Assembly: GCA_022264855.1 (NCBI GenBank)
Contig: JABYQU010000002.1
Coordinates: 62,001 to 126,000, forward strand
Reading direction: 5' to 3'
Length of the DNA: 64,000 bases
Source: Lenzites betulinus
Lineage: Eukaryota > Basidiomycota > Agaricomycetes > Polyporales > Polyporaceae
Part shown: positions 46,598-57,640 of the stretch, piece after piece
Numbering within the stretch: position 1 is the first letter of the stretch
Layout of the letters: every line of letters begins with the position of its first letter
The notes under the pieces: model-generated
What the model was told of the DNA's origin: nothing
Seen by the model: the letters and a program-made list of their open reading frames with translations, nothing else
Database searches by the model: none
Made by a program: the position numbers and the translations under genes

Positions 46598-49500
46598 TCA
46601 CCGCCCGACGCGCACCAGGCTCTCCAGCTCCGAGAACATCACCGAGTCCACGAGCTCGGAGTGCATCATGAGCCCAAACGTGATGTCCTCCTGGTACCCG
46701 CTCAGCAGCCCCATCCCGCGCTCCACGCGGCTGTCCCCCTGCTCGCCGTACCCCATGCCAAACGCGAGCGTCGGCACCGCCGAGCGGCTGCCCACGTCGA
46801 ACGCGTCCTCCGCGTCGTCCACGAGCTTCATCGCCTCGACCGCGCGGCGCACCGAGATCGCGAAGTGGTGGCGCAGCTCCGGCGGCGCGTGCACCGTGAA
46901 CTTCTTCACGAGGCGCAGCATGACCTTCGCGAACCCGAGCGGGCGGTCGCGCTTCGCGCGCTCCTTCACCGCCGGGGGCGCGAGGAACGCGAGCGAGTAG
47001 AGCGCCATGATGAGCCGCTCGACGTACGTGAGCCACACGTCGCGCATGATCACCTGGAAGTCGTTGTCCGCGACGGGCAGCCGGTGCACGAGCGCCTCGA
47101 GCAGCGTCCAGAGCCACGCCTGCGGGACCGCGCGCGACACGACCTGGCGGTTGTCGTCGGGGAGTGTGAAGCGCGAGAAGGTCTCGAGCGCCATGTCGGC
47201 GAGCGCGGGCGGTTTCGGCTGGTGCACGGCGGGGGGGATGCCGGTCTGGAGGATCCATTGGAACGGGGAGATGGCCTCGGTCTCGTCGACTAGGTACGAG
47301 GTGAGGAGTTCGTATGCTCGGCGCACGGTGAGCAACAGTCCCCTCGACGGGGAAGAGGGTGTTAGATTGACGTTGAAGGAGATGTTGAATATGAGGTTCA
47401 TGACGTCCTTGCGTATGGTGATCAAGTCGGCTAGTGAGATCACGGAGGAGAGGGGCCGGGGTGGGGTGAACTTTTCTGCGGGTGCCAGTGCGCATAGTCG
47501 CAGACACACGGGGAGTAATTTTTCGTGTTTTGCAAGATATTCTTGATTCTCTTGGGCGATCGAGAGATTTCGTAGGATATTGATGACGACAAGGATGACC
47601 TCCGCCGGGCGATGTCGCGGACCATGATCGGGATCCTTTGCGCCCTGCTCGGGTTTGAGAGACGCGAAAGGCTGCGACCCATCCTCCACTAGGGAGTTGA
47701 CGAGTTCCCTGTGTGTCACGATTGTCGCTTCGTCTGGGTAGCCCTCATCCTCCGCGCCATCAAACGCGATGTCCTCCACTAAATCCACCATCTCGTCCAG
47801 CAGATCGGGGGCCTGCATGATCGGGAAGCCCCCGCCATGATTTGAGCCGCGCAAGAGCGTGAGGAGTGTGAACGTGGTGAGGGCATACGACATCTCCGTG
47901 GAAACACGCGAGCGTAGGGAGAGCGTGAGTGCTTCAACATCTACTTGGCCGTATTCCTCGATGCGTCGTACGCCCTTCGTGGACACGCGGTGCCACTCGC
48001 TCTGGAGGAAGTCGAGGTCGCGTCCGCCCGCAGTTTCGAGTTCGCGCGCGTAAGGGACATATTCGATTTTCCGCCTGGATGGTTGGCGGATCGTACGCGT
48101 CACGGGCGGGGGGACCGTCGCGTCGACAGACGGCGGCGGCGCAACAGACTGACGTACCCGTTGGTCAGTACCCAGATGTTCTCTAGAAGACGTGCTTTCG
48201 ACACTTACGGATCGCGCTTCCGATACGTCCGAGCCACCTGAAGGGGAGATCAGCGGCGCCCCTAAGACACAACACATATGTGCGCACCTGTCTTCTGCCT
48301 GACCCTCTTCGCGTCCGACTCAACTGCCTCCTGCATCTTACGCTTCCGACTCTCCATATCGTGCTCCAGTTCGATCGACCCATTCTGTACAGGTCCCGGG
48401 ATAGAAGGGAACCCACCCGGGTGCAGCTTCGCCATAGGCATCCCGTTTCCGTTCATGGCAGGGTGGGTGGCTCCGTTCGCGGGCAAGCCACCGCCTAGGG
48501 CCATCGCATTAGGGGGCTGGAAGGGCATGGGGACGGCCTGGGCAGGATGGAACTGACCAGGAAGGGGGCCGTCCATGCTAGGGCCGACATTGCCTTGGGG
48601 CAGCATGTTCATCCCCGGCACGCCGCCATTGGAGATAGGACTCTGCCCGGGCATGCCACCCATCCCCCCCTGGCGCACCTGAGGGCTCATTGGCCCCTGC
48701 TGTGCGCCAGACATACGCCCTGCGAGAGCCGCGCGCTGGGACTGTTCCATCATGTTCTTGCGGTATGCCTCTTCGAATGGGCCTAGGAGCGCGGTGTAAT
48801 AGCGTTCGACGATGGCGGCGGTAGACTGCACTTCGCCGGGGTTATTGGGGGAGGGCATGACTTCGGGCAGGTCGAACTGCTGTGCGACAAGGAGCCAGGC
48901 GCCTTTGTGCGACACCTGATCGTGGGGGGCCACGAGGTTGGAGAGGGTGTATGCGGTATAAAAGAAGAGACAAACGTACCTTCTGTCCACCACCTGCCTG
49001 CAGAATGAGCCCCCAAAGCTTATACAGATCAACATCCTTTCCGGCGAGTCGGACTATGCCAATGTCGGTAGGCGAGACCTCGAGGGACTTCCATGGCATG
49101 TGTGCAGGGTCGTAGTTGGGAGGGAACGGGACGCCGGTGAGTTGTGGCGGAAGAGGTGTTCCACGCTGGACCATGAGCGAGGCGAGGCCCTGGAGCCAGT
49201 TGCGTTTGCGCTGCTGGGCGGCCATCTGCTGCTGAGCAGCCGGGTTCTGCTGGGGCTGCATGGACTAGAACGGGATGAGCGACGCGCCGGGGGACGCGGG
49301 AAGGGGGACAGACGAACATTCATGGGCGCCTGAGCATCGGGGTGGTGGAAGGAGGAGGAGGGGGAGGGACTAGCGCCGTCATGGGGCGGGAGATCTGGAC
49401 GGGAAAGGGGGGCGTGCGGGTTCATCGACATTCCTCCGAAGTAAGACGCCGAGGTTCCGCCTGGCGCAGAACGGTTCCCGGCCTTTGCGAGACTCGTGGC

Positions 49501-49704
49501 CTGTAGGGCGGCCATCTGCTTTGCCGTGAACGGGTCGAGATTAAAGGGCAGATTCGGGACGGCCCCGTTACCGTTCGTGGCCCCGGAAAGGTCTGATAGC
49601 GATGAGCCGGCGAGCGCGAAGGCGGGGGCAATGTTGGGGTTCTGCTGCCTGCAAACGAGCACGATGAGCAGCGCGACGGGTGCAGCGGGGTAGGGGACGT
49701 ACAT
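46598..49704 (-). CDS. SWI1: SWI/SNF chromatin-remodelling subunit SWI1 (ARID domain)
   Basis: Swi1/BAF250 is the ARID subunit of SWI/SNF, which remodels nucleosomes at promoters. Exons 49703-49704, 49318-49648, 48980-49264, 48288-48915, 48209-48237 and 46598-48148 sum to 941 codons plus stop. No in-frame ATG exists upstream in the first exon, so the start codon appears to be split by the first intron (AT in exon 1, G in exon 2), giving MQQNPNIAPAF. The ARID domain spans roughly residues 125-260: RKRNWLQGLASLMVQRGTPL, DLYKLWGLILQAGGGQKVSH and KGAWLLVAQQFDLPE...RYYTALLGPFE. A Gln/Met/Pro/Gly-rich linker follows, then a basic EHDMESRKRKMQEAV helix and a large alpha-helical C-terminal region (YVPYARELETAGGRDLDFLQ to FSELESLVRVGR) as in fungal Swi1. 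Confidence 0.9.
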
Positions 49705-49957
49705 GGCACGGATGATTTGCCCAACCAGGGTGTTCTCCGACTGCTTCAACTTCTCCGAATGCGCTTGCTTGCGAATGCGCGAGCCGTCCTCAACTTCGCC
49801 CTGTCACTGCCCCGACACGCCCCGACAACAGTCACACGGGTCACATCCCATCAGCCGAATCAGGCCAATCGGATCTTCCCCCGCTACAAGCGCCCATCCC
49901 TCGCGTCCAGTATTTAGGCGCGCATTCTTCTGCTTTGCGTGTTTTTCTCCTTCTCCC
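49705..49957. promoter_or_regulatory. Divergent promoter between SWI1 and the DUF1764 gene
   Basis: These 253 bp separate the first coding base of SWI1 from the ATG of the DUF1764 gene. Part of it must be the SWI1 leader. No TATA box was found. Confidence 0.4.
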
Positions 49958-50571
49958 ATGCCAGCCTCCGAAATAGACGACATTTTTGCTTCCAAGGGCA
50001 CATCCTCCGCCGCAGCACCCACTGCTTCGTCTTCATCTACCTCTCAGGCTCCTGAGAAGAAGAAAAGGAAAAAGGACAGGTCTGCGAAGCGCAAGCGCAG
50101 CGACGGGGCAGATGCTGTTCCTCCCAAGCCTGCGAAGCGCAAGGTGCCAGAGACCGTCTTCGACCCATCTGCAGCCGTAGGTCTCCCTTCTGCCAAGGAG
50201 GCCAAGACACGCAAGGCAGACAAGCCTGCGACTTCCGCAGCAAAACTCGCAAAGCCCAAGAAGAACCGGGAGGACGATGATCGTTTCAAGGACTCCCGGG
50301 GCACCGGTCCTCGTGAGTTGCTATGTACTGCTCGCCTCCCACTTGGTCTGACAGAAATCGTAGGACGAAAAACGGAGGAGGGCTTCTCCATCTTCAAAGA
50401 AGACGAGCTCGGTATCACTGACCAAGGCGGCGGTCAGTATTCGCGTGATTAATGTAGCTCAGATGCTGATTGCAGGAACAGATACCCCTCTCTGTCCCTT
50501 CGATTGTCAATGCTGTGAGTTGTCAGCTAAGTTCACAATCGACCGGTCCTGATCGCTTTCCAGGTTTCTGA
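49958..50571 (+). CDS. DUF1764 family protein
   Basis: DUF1764 proteins are small, basic eukaryotic proteins of unknown function. Four exons (49958-50312, 50364-50433, then two short ones ending 50571) give about 155 residues beginning MPASEIDDIFASKG. A Ser/Ala-rich N-terminus leads to Lys-rich stretches (EKKKRKKDRSAKRKRSDGAD; KPKKNREDDDRF) that look like nuclear or nucleolar signals. The conserved C-terminus is RRKTEEGFSIFKEDELGI followed by GGTDTPLCPFDCQCCF, with the family's DTPLCPFDCxCCF ending completed by the last intron (donor near 50512, acceptor 50563). The cysteines suggest metal binding, which is unproven. The terminal exon adds only three codons including the stop. Confidence 0.88.
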
Positions 50572-53548
50572 AATGTATCAACATCTCATGTTGTTGTAGC
50601 CTATGGAACATACCGCGCATCATCAGTATCTCGTCTGTAGCCCATGGAACATACGTGGGGGCGCGAATCTGGCGGATGCGCTCTGTAGCAGCACCGTGGC
50701 GCGGCATAATTCCCCGACACCATCCACATCTCGTCCGACTTCATGCTGGCTCTTTCGAAGCCTCGTCTACCGCTTCGGCAATGGCAGTACGAGGTCAATA
50801 TGTAGCCAAGAGTACACAACCACGGCTTCCCATTTACGAAGTTGCGCCCTCACAATCTCCCTACTGACGGCGTACTACACTCCGGGAAGAACATCTTCTC
50901 GTTCCCAATCACCAATGTAGCATAGGTAAGTGTTCTATTATCGCTTTCATTTACGAGAGCGTCGCTTACGCATCTATAGACTTGTGTATTTCCCTTAGGA
51001 CCAATAATCAGATCGTTCTCTAGCCATCGTCAGTCCTCACCCGCACCGGTCATCAGGCTCTTTCGAAGCCTCGTCAATCTACATTCGTGATTGTGCGGGG
51101 TCAATTTGTAGCCAATATCCACCCTTCCTTGAAGCCTCTCTTCTACGAGCCGTCCACTCGTGAAAGCGCTGCCGTCATTACGACTTGAATGGAGACATTC
51201 CCTTTGCGTATCTTCTATACATAATAATTCGTAAGTAGCATGACTGTTGCGCGTCATTCACGATGTTCACTAGCTCTAGGTCGAATCCTTCTGTATTTCA
51301 ATGCTTATAAATTTCATTACCTTCCTATCTCTCGCATTCCTTCACCAGCTTCAACATCGTCAGTATTGAGTGTGCATTTTCGCGGCGCCGGTTTTTGTCA
51401 AGGTGTTACAGCCGTTGCAACTTGGCTGGGAAACTTCTCCTTCGTACATTGTCTGTTGTTGGTAGGTGCGATGGCTTTCACGCGTTACGTACGTTGTTGA
51501 CTGAGTACTGTCAGATCTGCCCGAATTTTTGGTTCACCTCGACCTCCGGACCTTCGAAGCTTGGGCTGTTCACCAGGGAAGCAATCATCAAAAGAAAATG
51601 CACCCTCTGCGATGCATCACGCACGCCTTCCGACAACTTGGCTTCCCCGTTTGTTTGAGTATATCCACTGTGTACAACCCTGTATGTCGATTTCAGTCTT
51701 TCGGTAGCCAGCAGCAATAGTCCGTCAGACAAATTCCTCGACAGATGTCCAACCTCCCTTCCCTCGTCCACCTTCCATCAGCTATCCTAGGCGGTGTTCG
51801 TGCTGGGACGGGCCATTTTGACAGTTGAGTCTCGCACTAGTGTGCTCTCTTTATTCACCAAACGTTCACCTGGCTTTCCAGATATGAACTCTCGTTTTCG
51901 TCACCTCTCCTGCGAAAGGCCACGACTTGGCAATGTTGATGTTTTGCGTCTGGGTCACTTGAAGGTGTATTCTTCAAGGAAGTTGTGGTGCACCCCTTCT
52001 TATGGGCCTCCGGCCCTTCGTCTTGAATCAAATTTTTATGCAGAAGACACAACCTACTTACTCATGCGACTCCCCTGCAAGCCCTAGTGTTCATCAACGT
52101 CAATACCTTTCCCCTGGCATTCTCTCGCAGTCCTTCTCATCAGGCTCGCTTCTTCTTCTGGCTGTCAAGGTATCCTCCACCGTCGCAGTACTACAACAAG
52201 GTCGGATTGCAAACCGCTGTTGCTTTGGACCTCTCACCCGCTCGGAGTTCGGTAAGTCCATGGCTTTGATTTTGAAATAATCGAGCTGAGGTGTTGTTGT
52301 GGACATATTTTCCAGGTGCAGGAGTGACTCGGTAGGCGTGGTCCTTCAGATAGTATGCGCCCCCTCCCCGAGTCCCTTGTATGTCAGAGTATATGCAATG
52401 CGCACCACCCCCGGTATGTCGATCCAGTCCCATAGATGCTGGCAGTAGCTAAGGTGAACTGAACGGGGCACTTACCAGGTGTCTGACCTGCCTTCCCTCG
52501 GCAGCCTCCTCCTGACCTTCCTGAGTGGCGTTCGCTCTGGTTCGTCGGTGTGTACTTCCGCATTCGTCTACCTGGCTCTCCATATGAAAACTCTTGTCTA
52601 CCTGACCACTCTTACGAAAAGCCGCGACTTAACGCGTGTCTGCTTGCGTGCGGGGAAGGCTGATCCTTCTGTCTTCACCAGCTTTCCCTACGACGCTCCA
52701 CAGCGCCCTCTGAAAGTCAAGCAGAATATGGCCCAGAGATGTTACAGTGTCGTAGTACTAGTGGGGCAGGGTTTCCTGCTTTTGTTTCAAGGTACGTTTT
52801 CCTACTATTTAGCCCTCCAGAGGGCCCGACTTACTTCCTTAATGTGATTCCCCTGCGAACCAGTGTTCGTTCTTTCTACTGACTGTTAAGGTGCCCTCCA
52901 TCGTCGCTGTTCCACGACAATTCGAGGTCAAAATGTCTCATCAAAGTTCTCGGTGCATCGCTTGCCGCGGAGTACTTGCGGTTCTTGTGTATCCACTTCC
53001 ACCACATATACCAAGCGCCTGTGCCTTTACGATTAATGCTATCTGTCAAGACGATGATGAGTCGACTGATTGGAGGGTGCAAACCTATCTACCAACTGCG
53101 CAGATTGAATTGCCGCCAAGTGGCATCTGCTCGCACAGTAGAATGTTACGGGATCTGGATGGCACGTCCGCGAAGGAAGCCATCTGAGCGAAACGGCCGA
53201 TCCGCATCGGATTCCGATGCACACAGCAGTGGACGAGCTCTTTGAGGCCGTCGCAGAGCATGCTTACTATGCCCGAGCGGCGTGGGGGGCTTGCCCCGAT
53301 GTTCCGTCAGCGAGTGCTGCCGTGAGGGAAGGCAGGCGCAGCGGAGATGAGATGGAACGGGATGGGCGACTCCGAGAGATGCACTGCGCGCGCATGCGCT
53401 TAAGCTGCTCCTTGTCCGACCATGCGCCCCTTCGCCCCACTCCCTCCTCTTAACTCCTCCCCCCGTGCATAGCCGCGCGTACCCGCCAGCTGCAAAAACT
53501 CCGTATCGTCGCGAGTGCCCACAGACGGCCAGCAGCAAGATCCGCGCG
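50572..53548. repeat. Gene-poor zone of decayed, partly tandem repeats
   Basis: No gene is supported in about 3 kb. Related segments recur. One pair shares GGCTCTTTCGAAGCCTCGTC at about 50749-50768 and 51057-51076, each followed by GGTCAAT(A/T)TGTAGCCAA some 30-40 bp later. A second pair is about 51720-52200 and 52475-52920: both have an ACCTGGCT(T/C)TCCA...ATGAA segment, then CGAAA(A/G)GCC(A/G)CGACTT, later TCATGC/AATGTG-GA(C/T)TCCCCTGC and a closing CTGTCAAGGT or CTGTTAAGGT with CCTCCA/ATCGTCGC. The copies differ at many positions and carry stops in all frames. This looks like an old duplication or transposon relic; no terminal repeats, target-site duplications or enzyme motifs were recognised. 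The last 100 bp are the arrestin promoter. Confidence 0.55.
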
Positions 53549-55797
53549 ATGTCCGGGACAGACCTCCCCCCGACGTACACCCAGGAGCCGTCCGAGTCTG
53601 ACGCGCCCCTCTCCTCCGACAGCTCTGATATCAGCTTTGTCTCTGCGCCCTCCATCCGGGGCGACGCGACTGGACCATATGGGGCAAACGCGGCGGGCAC
53701 GGAGCTAGGGCCCCAGATTATTATCGTGCCCGCCGCGAACGGCGTGCACTTCCAGAAGGGCTTCCTCGGCGCAGACGGAGAGCGTGCTGCGATCGAGGGC
53801 GAGCTGCAGATCAAGAGCGCGGACGCGTCGTTCAGATGGCGGAAAGTGTGAGTCTTGATTCTCTCTATCACTAGCCCCCTCCCAGCACTCTCCCTTACAC
53901 TTCCCTATGCGCGTGTTATGATGTAACTGATCACCTGTTGGGCTATCGGACGTTCAGAACGGTTTCACTGCGGACAGTCGAGGAAGCGCATGGGCATGAG
54001 ATTGAGCTCGCGCTCACGGACGTCGAGCTCGCGAGCTCCCCAGATCCAGAGGGCCACCAACGATCCAGCTTTCCGTTCTCCATACCGCTGCCTTCTGACA
54101 CCCCGCAATGCCTCCACACTTCACGTTCCTCCCTGACACACACGCTCTCAGTTTCCATTTGGCCGCTTGACGATGACGCCCCGCCACTGTGGCGCGCGTT
54201 TGCTGTGCACACAAGGCGGTATACGACACATACGCATGTCCTCTATCCGGTGCCGGAGACGCGTGTACTCGAGGAGCCAAGCAGGGTAGAGGTGCAGGTG
54301 CCGCGCACGACGTTCAAGGCCGGAGAGGCGATACCAATATATGTCACCGTGCCGACCCCTTCACCAGATCTGATCCTGGAGCAGGGGATACGTCTCCGGA
54401 ATCTACGAGCTGAGCTGGTGCGGAATATCCACATCAAGAAACCGGAGGGGGACGATGTAGGTCCAGGCGAGTCTGCTTCAGCGGGCTCATCGGAGAGCGA
54501 GGCGCCTCCGGTCTCGCCGCAGAAAATGACTGCGGGACCTTCGAGCTCGAGAGAGGGCATAGACTTTATTTCGAGACACGGAGAACATGGCGAACGCAAG
54601 GTCATCGCCCTCTCTGGCGCGTCATGTCGATTACACCCCTCACAGCCGCTCCGCGTCCGTCTGGTCCTCCGTCCGCCCTCTCAGTCGCCCTTCCCCGACA
54701 CACCAAACCAGCTGTCTACTGAAGACCTTTTCTCGTTTGACCCCGATGCGGATTGCGGAACGATCACGCAGTCTACACTACTGCACTCCGTCTCCTTCCG
54801 TCTCCTCGTCCATGCTACGTTCATGAACATGGCCCACCACACCGAGCGCGTCTCAACCGTCTCAATCCCATTACACATCCTCCCCGCTAACGCCCCCCTC
54901 CCCGAGGTCGAGTCATCTATCGATGAGGCTTACCACAAGAAGCACGACCGGCCTCCCACACGGACTGTACGACAAGACGACGCCGAGGTACCCCAATACG
55001 AGGCTGGGCCAAGCGCGATCGCCGGCGCGCCACCTCCCTTCGAGGAGCGCGAAGCGCCGCCGCCATTCTGGTCGACCGAAGCCGAGGCGGAGGCGTCCAC
55101 CTCCACCCGCCTCCCGACGTTCCTCGAGTCCGAGCACGAGATCTACGTCCCCTCCGACGAGGACCCCGCGCTCGCGCCGCCGCCCCCACCGCCACCCGCC
55201 CCCGGGGAGGCCGGCGTACAGTTCGAGGGCGAGGGCACGCTCTTCGGCTTCCTCCCCTCCGCGCAGTTCGACGGGTACGCGGACGTGCTCACGCAGCAGG
55301 GCGGCCACCCCCCGCGCGCGTTCACGCCCCCGCCGACGCTCGAGATGGCCACGCGCGACACGGACGTGACCGGGCTCGCGAACATGGACGAGGGCGCCGC
55401 GCTCGAAGCCCTCGGCCTCGCGCTCGAGCAGGACGCCGCCGCCGCCGCTGGTGTGGGCGCAGAGGACGAGCACCTCCTGCCGCCCCCGCCGCCTCCCCCG
55501 CCGATGGACGACCCGTCCGACCCGCCGCCGTCGATCGACTCGTCCGACTTCCGTGCCCCCGGTGCGGCGCACCCGCACGACAGCCCGCCTGCGCTGCCGG
55601 CGCGCGCGCAGAGCCCGCACACGAGCTTCGGGCAGCTGACGGAGCAGCCTGTGCACGGCGTGCTGCCGCCGCACGACGACGAGGGCGAGTCGCACGGGCA
55701 CGCGCCGCCGCCGTACCGCGTGCCGGACATGGAGAGCGACCACGAGCGCGTCACGCACCCGCCGCCGTACATGGACCTCGTCCACGGACCCCGATAG
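53549..55797 (+). CDS. Alpha-arrestin with PPxY motifs (ubiquitin-ligase adaptor)
   Basis: Fungal alpha-arrestins recruit the HECT ligase Rsp5 to membrane transporters so that they are internalised. Exons 53549-53847 and 53958-55797 give 712 residues. The arrestin N-lobe starts with QIIIVPAANGVHFQKGFLG and IEGELQIKSADASFRWRKV; the C-lobe starts near RVEVQVPRTTFKAGEAIPIY, with LRNLRAELVRNI and a long beta-rich stretch to VSIPLHILPANAPLPEVE. The remaining third is Pro/Glu-rich and disordered. PPxY motifs that could bind WW domains occur near both ends: PPTY at residues 8-12, and PPPYRVP and PPPYMDL close to the C-terminus. The high-GC 3' half produces long antisense frames. The client transporter is unknown. 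Confidence 0.87.
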
Positions 55798-56266
55798 AGC
55801 GTGCTTTGGGTCGGTGCGGGCCCGCTCGCAGCCGCTCGCCGTCCATGTGGATCATCATCATGTGTTTGTCTTCATAGAGCCACGATCTTGACTTTGTCTC
55901 GTTAGCATCCCTGACATCGTGACACTTCCCTTGTATCGAATGCCCCCAAATGTGTATATGCATCTGTACAAGGATAACATTATGTATCTGAATTTCCCGC
56001 GCATGACAGCTTGTGAGACAGCGCGAGAGGTCTGGTGGCCTCCAGCGTCCTGGGGCAATTTTCGCAGTAAGAGCACGCGCTAGCGTCCAGACAACATCAA
56101 AATATGATATGTCAGTCCAAATACGACAGCAAATACATGTACGGGAAGGAAAGGCCATATAGATGAGACAGAGCGTGAAGAGAAAGGAGGTAAGTACTGT
56201 AAGAAGACATTAGGCTCGTGAAGGGTGGGGAATCGTGCATGAGGAGCGGAGGAAAAGGCTGCGTAT
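55798..56266. other. Convergent intergenic region
   Basis: About 470 bp lie between the stop codons of the arrestin and RAB5 genes. AT-rich, no coding exon or repeat seen; presumed 3' untranslated regions. Confidence 0.35.
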
Positions 56267-57377
56267 TTAGCAATTGCACGCATCCTTGCCCTTCGCGTTG
56301 TTCTCCTCCAGATTCACCCCGCCCTCCTGAGCACCCGCGCGACCAGAGGCGGCCCCAGGACGGCCGGCGCCGCCGCGGGTCGAAGCCAAAATCTGGTCGA
56401 TGGGGATCTTCTTAGCTGCAAGGCAGAGTCGACCGTGATGAGCGCAGCGCTTGGAGACCGAAAGCGTAAGGACACTTACCAATCTCGGTGAAGATCTCTA
56501 CGACACCGTCGCCGGTCTTGGCGGACGTCTCGAAGAAGAGCAGGCCGGCCTCCTGCGCGTACGCCTCGGCCTCGTCCCTGGGCACCTGCCGGAGGCTCTC
56601 GGGCTCGCCAGAAGCGGCCGTCTCGCCGGGGGTCGCGGTGGCATCGTCGGCCTCGTCCTCAGACTCCGCAATGGTAGATGATGAGGACGAGGTGGAGGCG
56701 GTAACGAGATCAATCTTGTTCCCGGCGAGGGCGATAACGATGTTGGGGTTCGCTTGCCGTTGGAGCTCCTTCACCCACGTCTTGGCCTTCTCGAGACTGG
56801 ACGCCTTGGTGACGTCGTACACAACAACAGCAGCTTGGGCGTTGCGGTAGTACATGGGCTGCGTGTGGCAGGCTTCGATAAACAATTGGGCTGGGACAAC
56901 AAAGCGAAGTGGCTCGTACCGCGAGGGAGTGGAACCGCTCCTGACCCGCCGTATCCCAAATCTCATATCGCAGCACACGGTCCTCGAGACGGCACTTTTG
57001 CGTCAGGAAAGCTGCTCCGATCGTGGGCTCCTTGTTGGGTTGGAACTCGTTCGAGACCTAACGCAGCATATTTCAGACGAGACACGAGATATGTGGGTGG
57101 AGATTACGCACGAATCGCAACACAATAGATGACTTTCCGACCGCTGCCTCACCTGTGGGCGTACCATTCGATTAGCATGTCGCACAACCAGTCACGAGCG
57201 TCCGGCGTTGTTGAAATTGTTTTAAATGACATTGACGAGGATTGCGGGGCGGGACGAGCGAGAAGCCAAAAGCTGCGGTGGGGCCGCCGGACGCCCAAGA
57301 AAGCGAGGAAGCTCACCTAGCAGCACGAGCTTGACCTGGACGGACCTCTCCGCGGAACCTGAAGCAGCGTCGGCCAT
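56267..57377 (-). CDS. RAB5-type GTPase (VPS21/YPT5) with an acidic insertion
   Basis: Rab5 GTPases direct early-endosome fusion. Exons 57317-57377, 57112-57152, 56920-57057, 56480-56858 and 56267-56415 give 255 residues. GTP-binding motifs are GEAAVGKSS (21-29), the effector threonine in EPTIGAAF (46), WDTAGQE (68-74, with catalytic Gln73), GNKIDL (126-131) and ETSAK. The effector region [18 protein letters not shown] and [17 protein letters not shown] are typical of Rab5. Between GNKIDL and ETSAK lies a Ser/Thr/Glu-rich insertion of about 40 residues, unlike the compact animal and yeast proteins. The C-terminus ends CNC, the CXC signal for double geranylgeranylation. It lies head-to-tail with the lyase gene. 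Confidence 0.93.
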
Positions 57378-57640
57378 GTCTAAGATGTGTGTTCGTGGTA
57401 GGGGAGGAAAATAGAATACACGGAGGAGGGAGAGGATGATGGTGTAACGAGGAGCTGGAACAGCGCACACTGCCGCACAACGGTCACGGTCCTTGTTTGT
57501 CCGTATTCCGGCGCCTCTCACCATCTGCCCTCCCGGCCGCCCCGGCCGAGTCGCTCTCCTTCCGCTCGCCACTCGGACGGACTCTGACTGCTCATGGGGG
57601 ATAGTCTTTATGCATAACGCGTGGCATAGAAGTAATGGCA

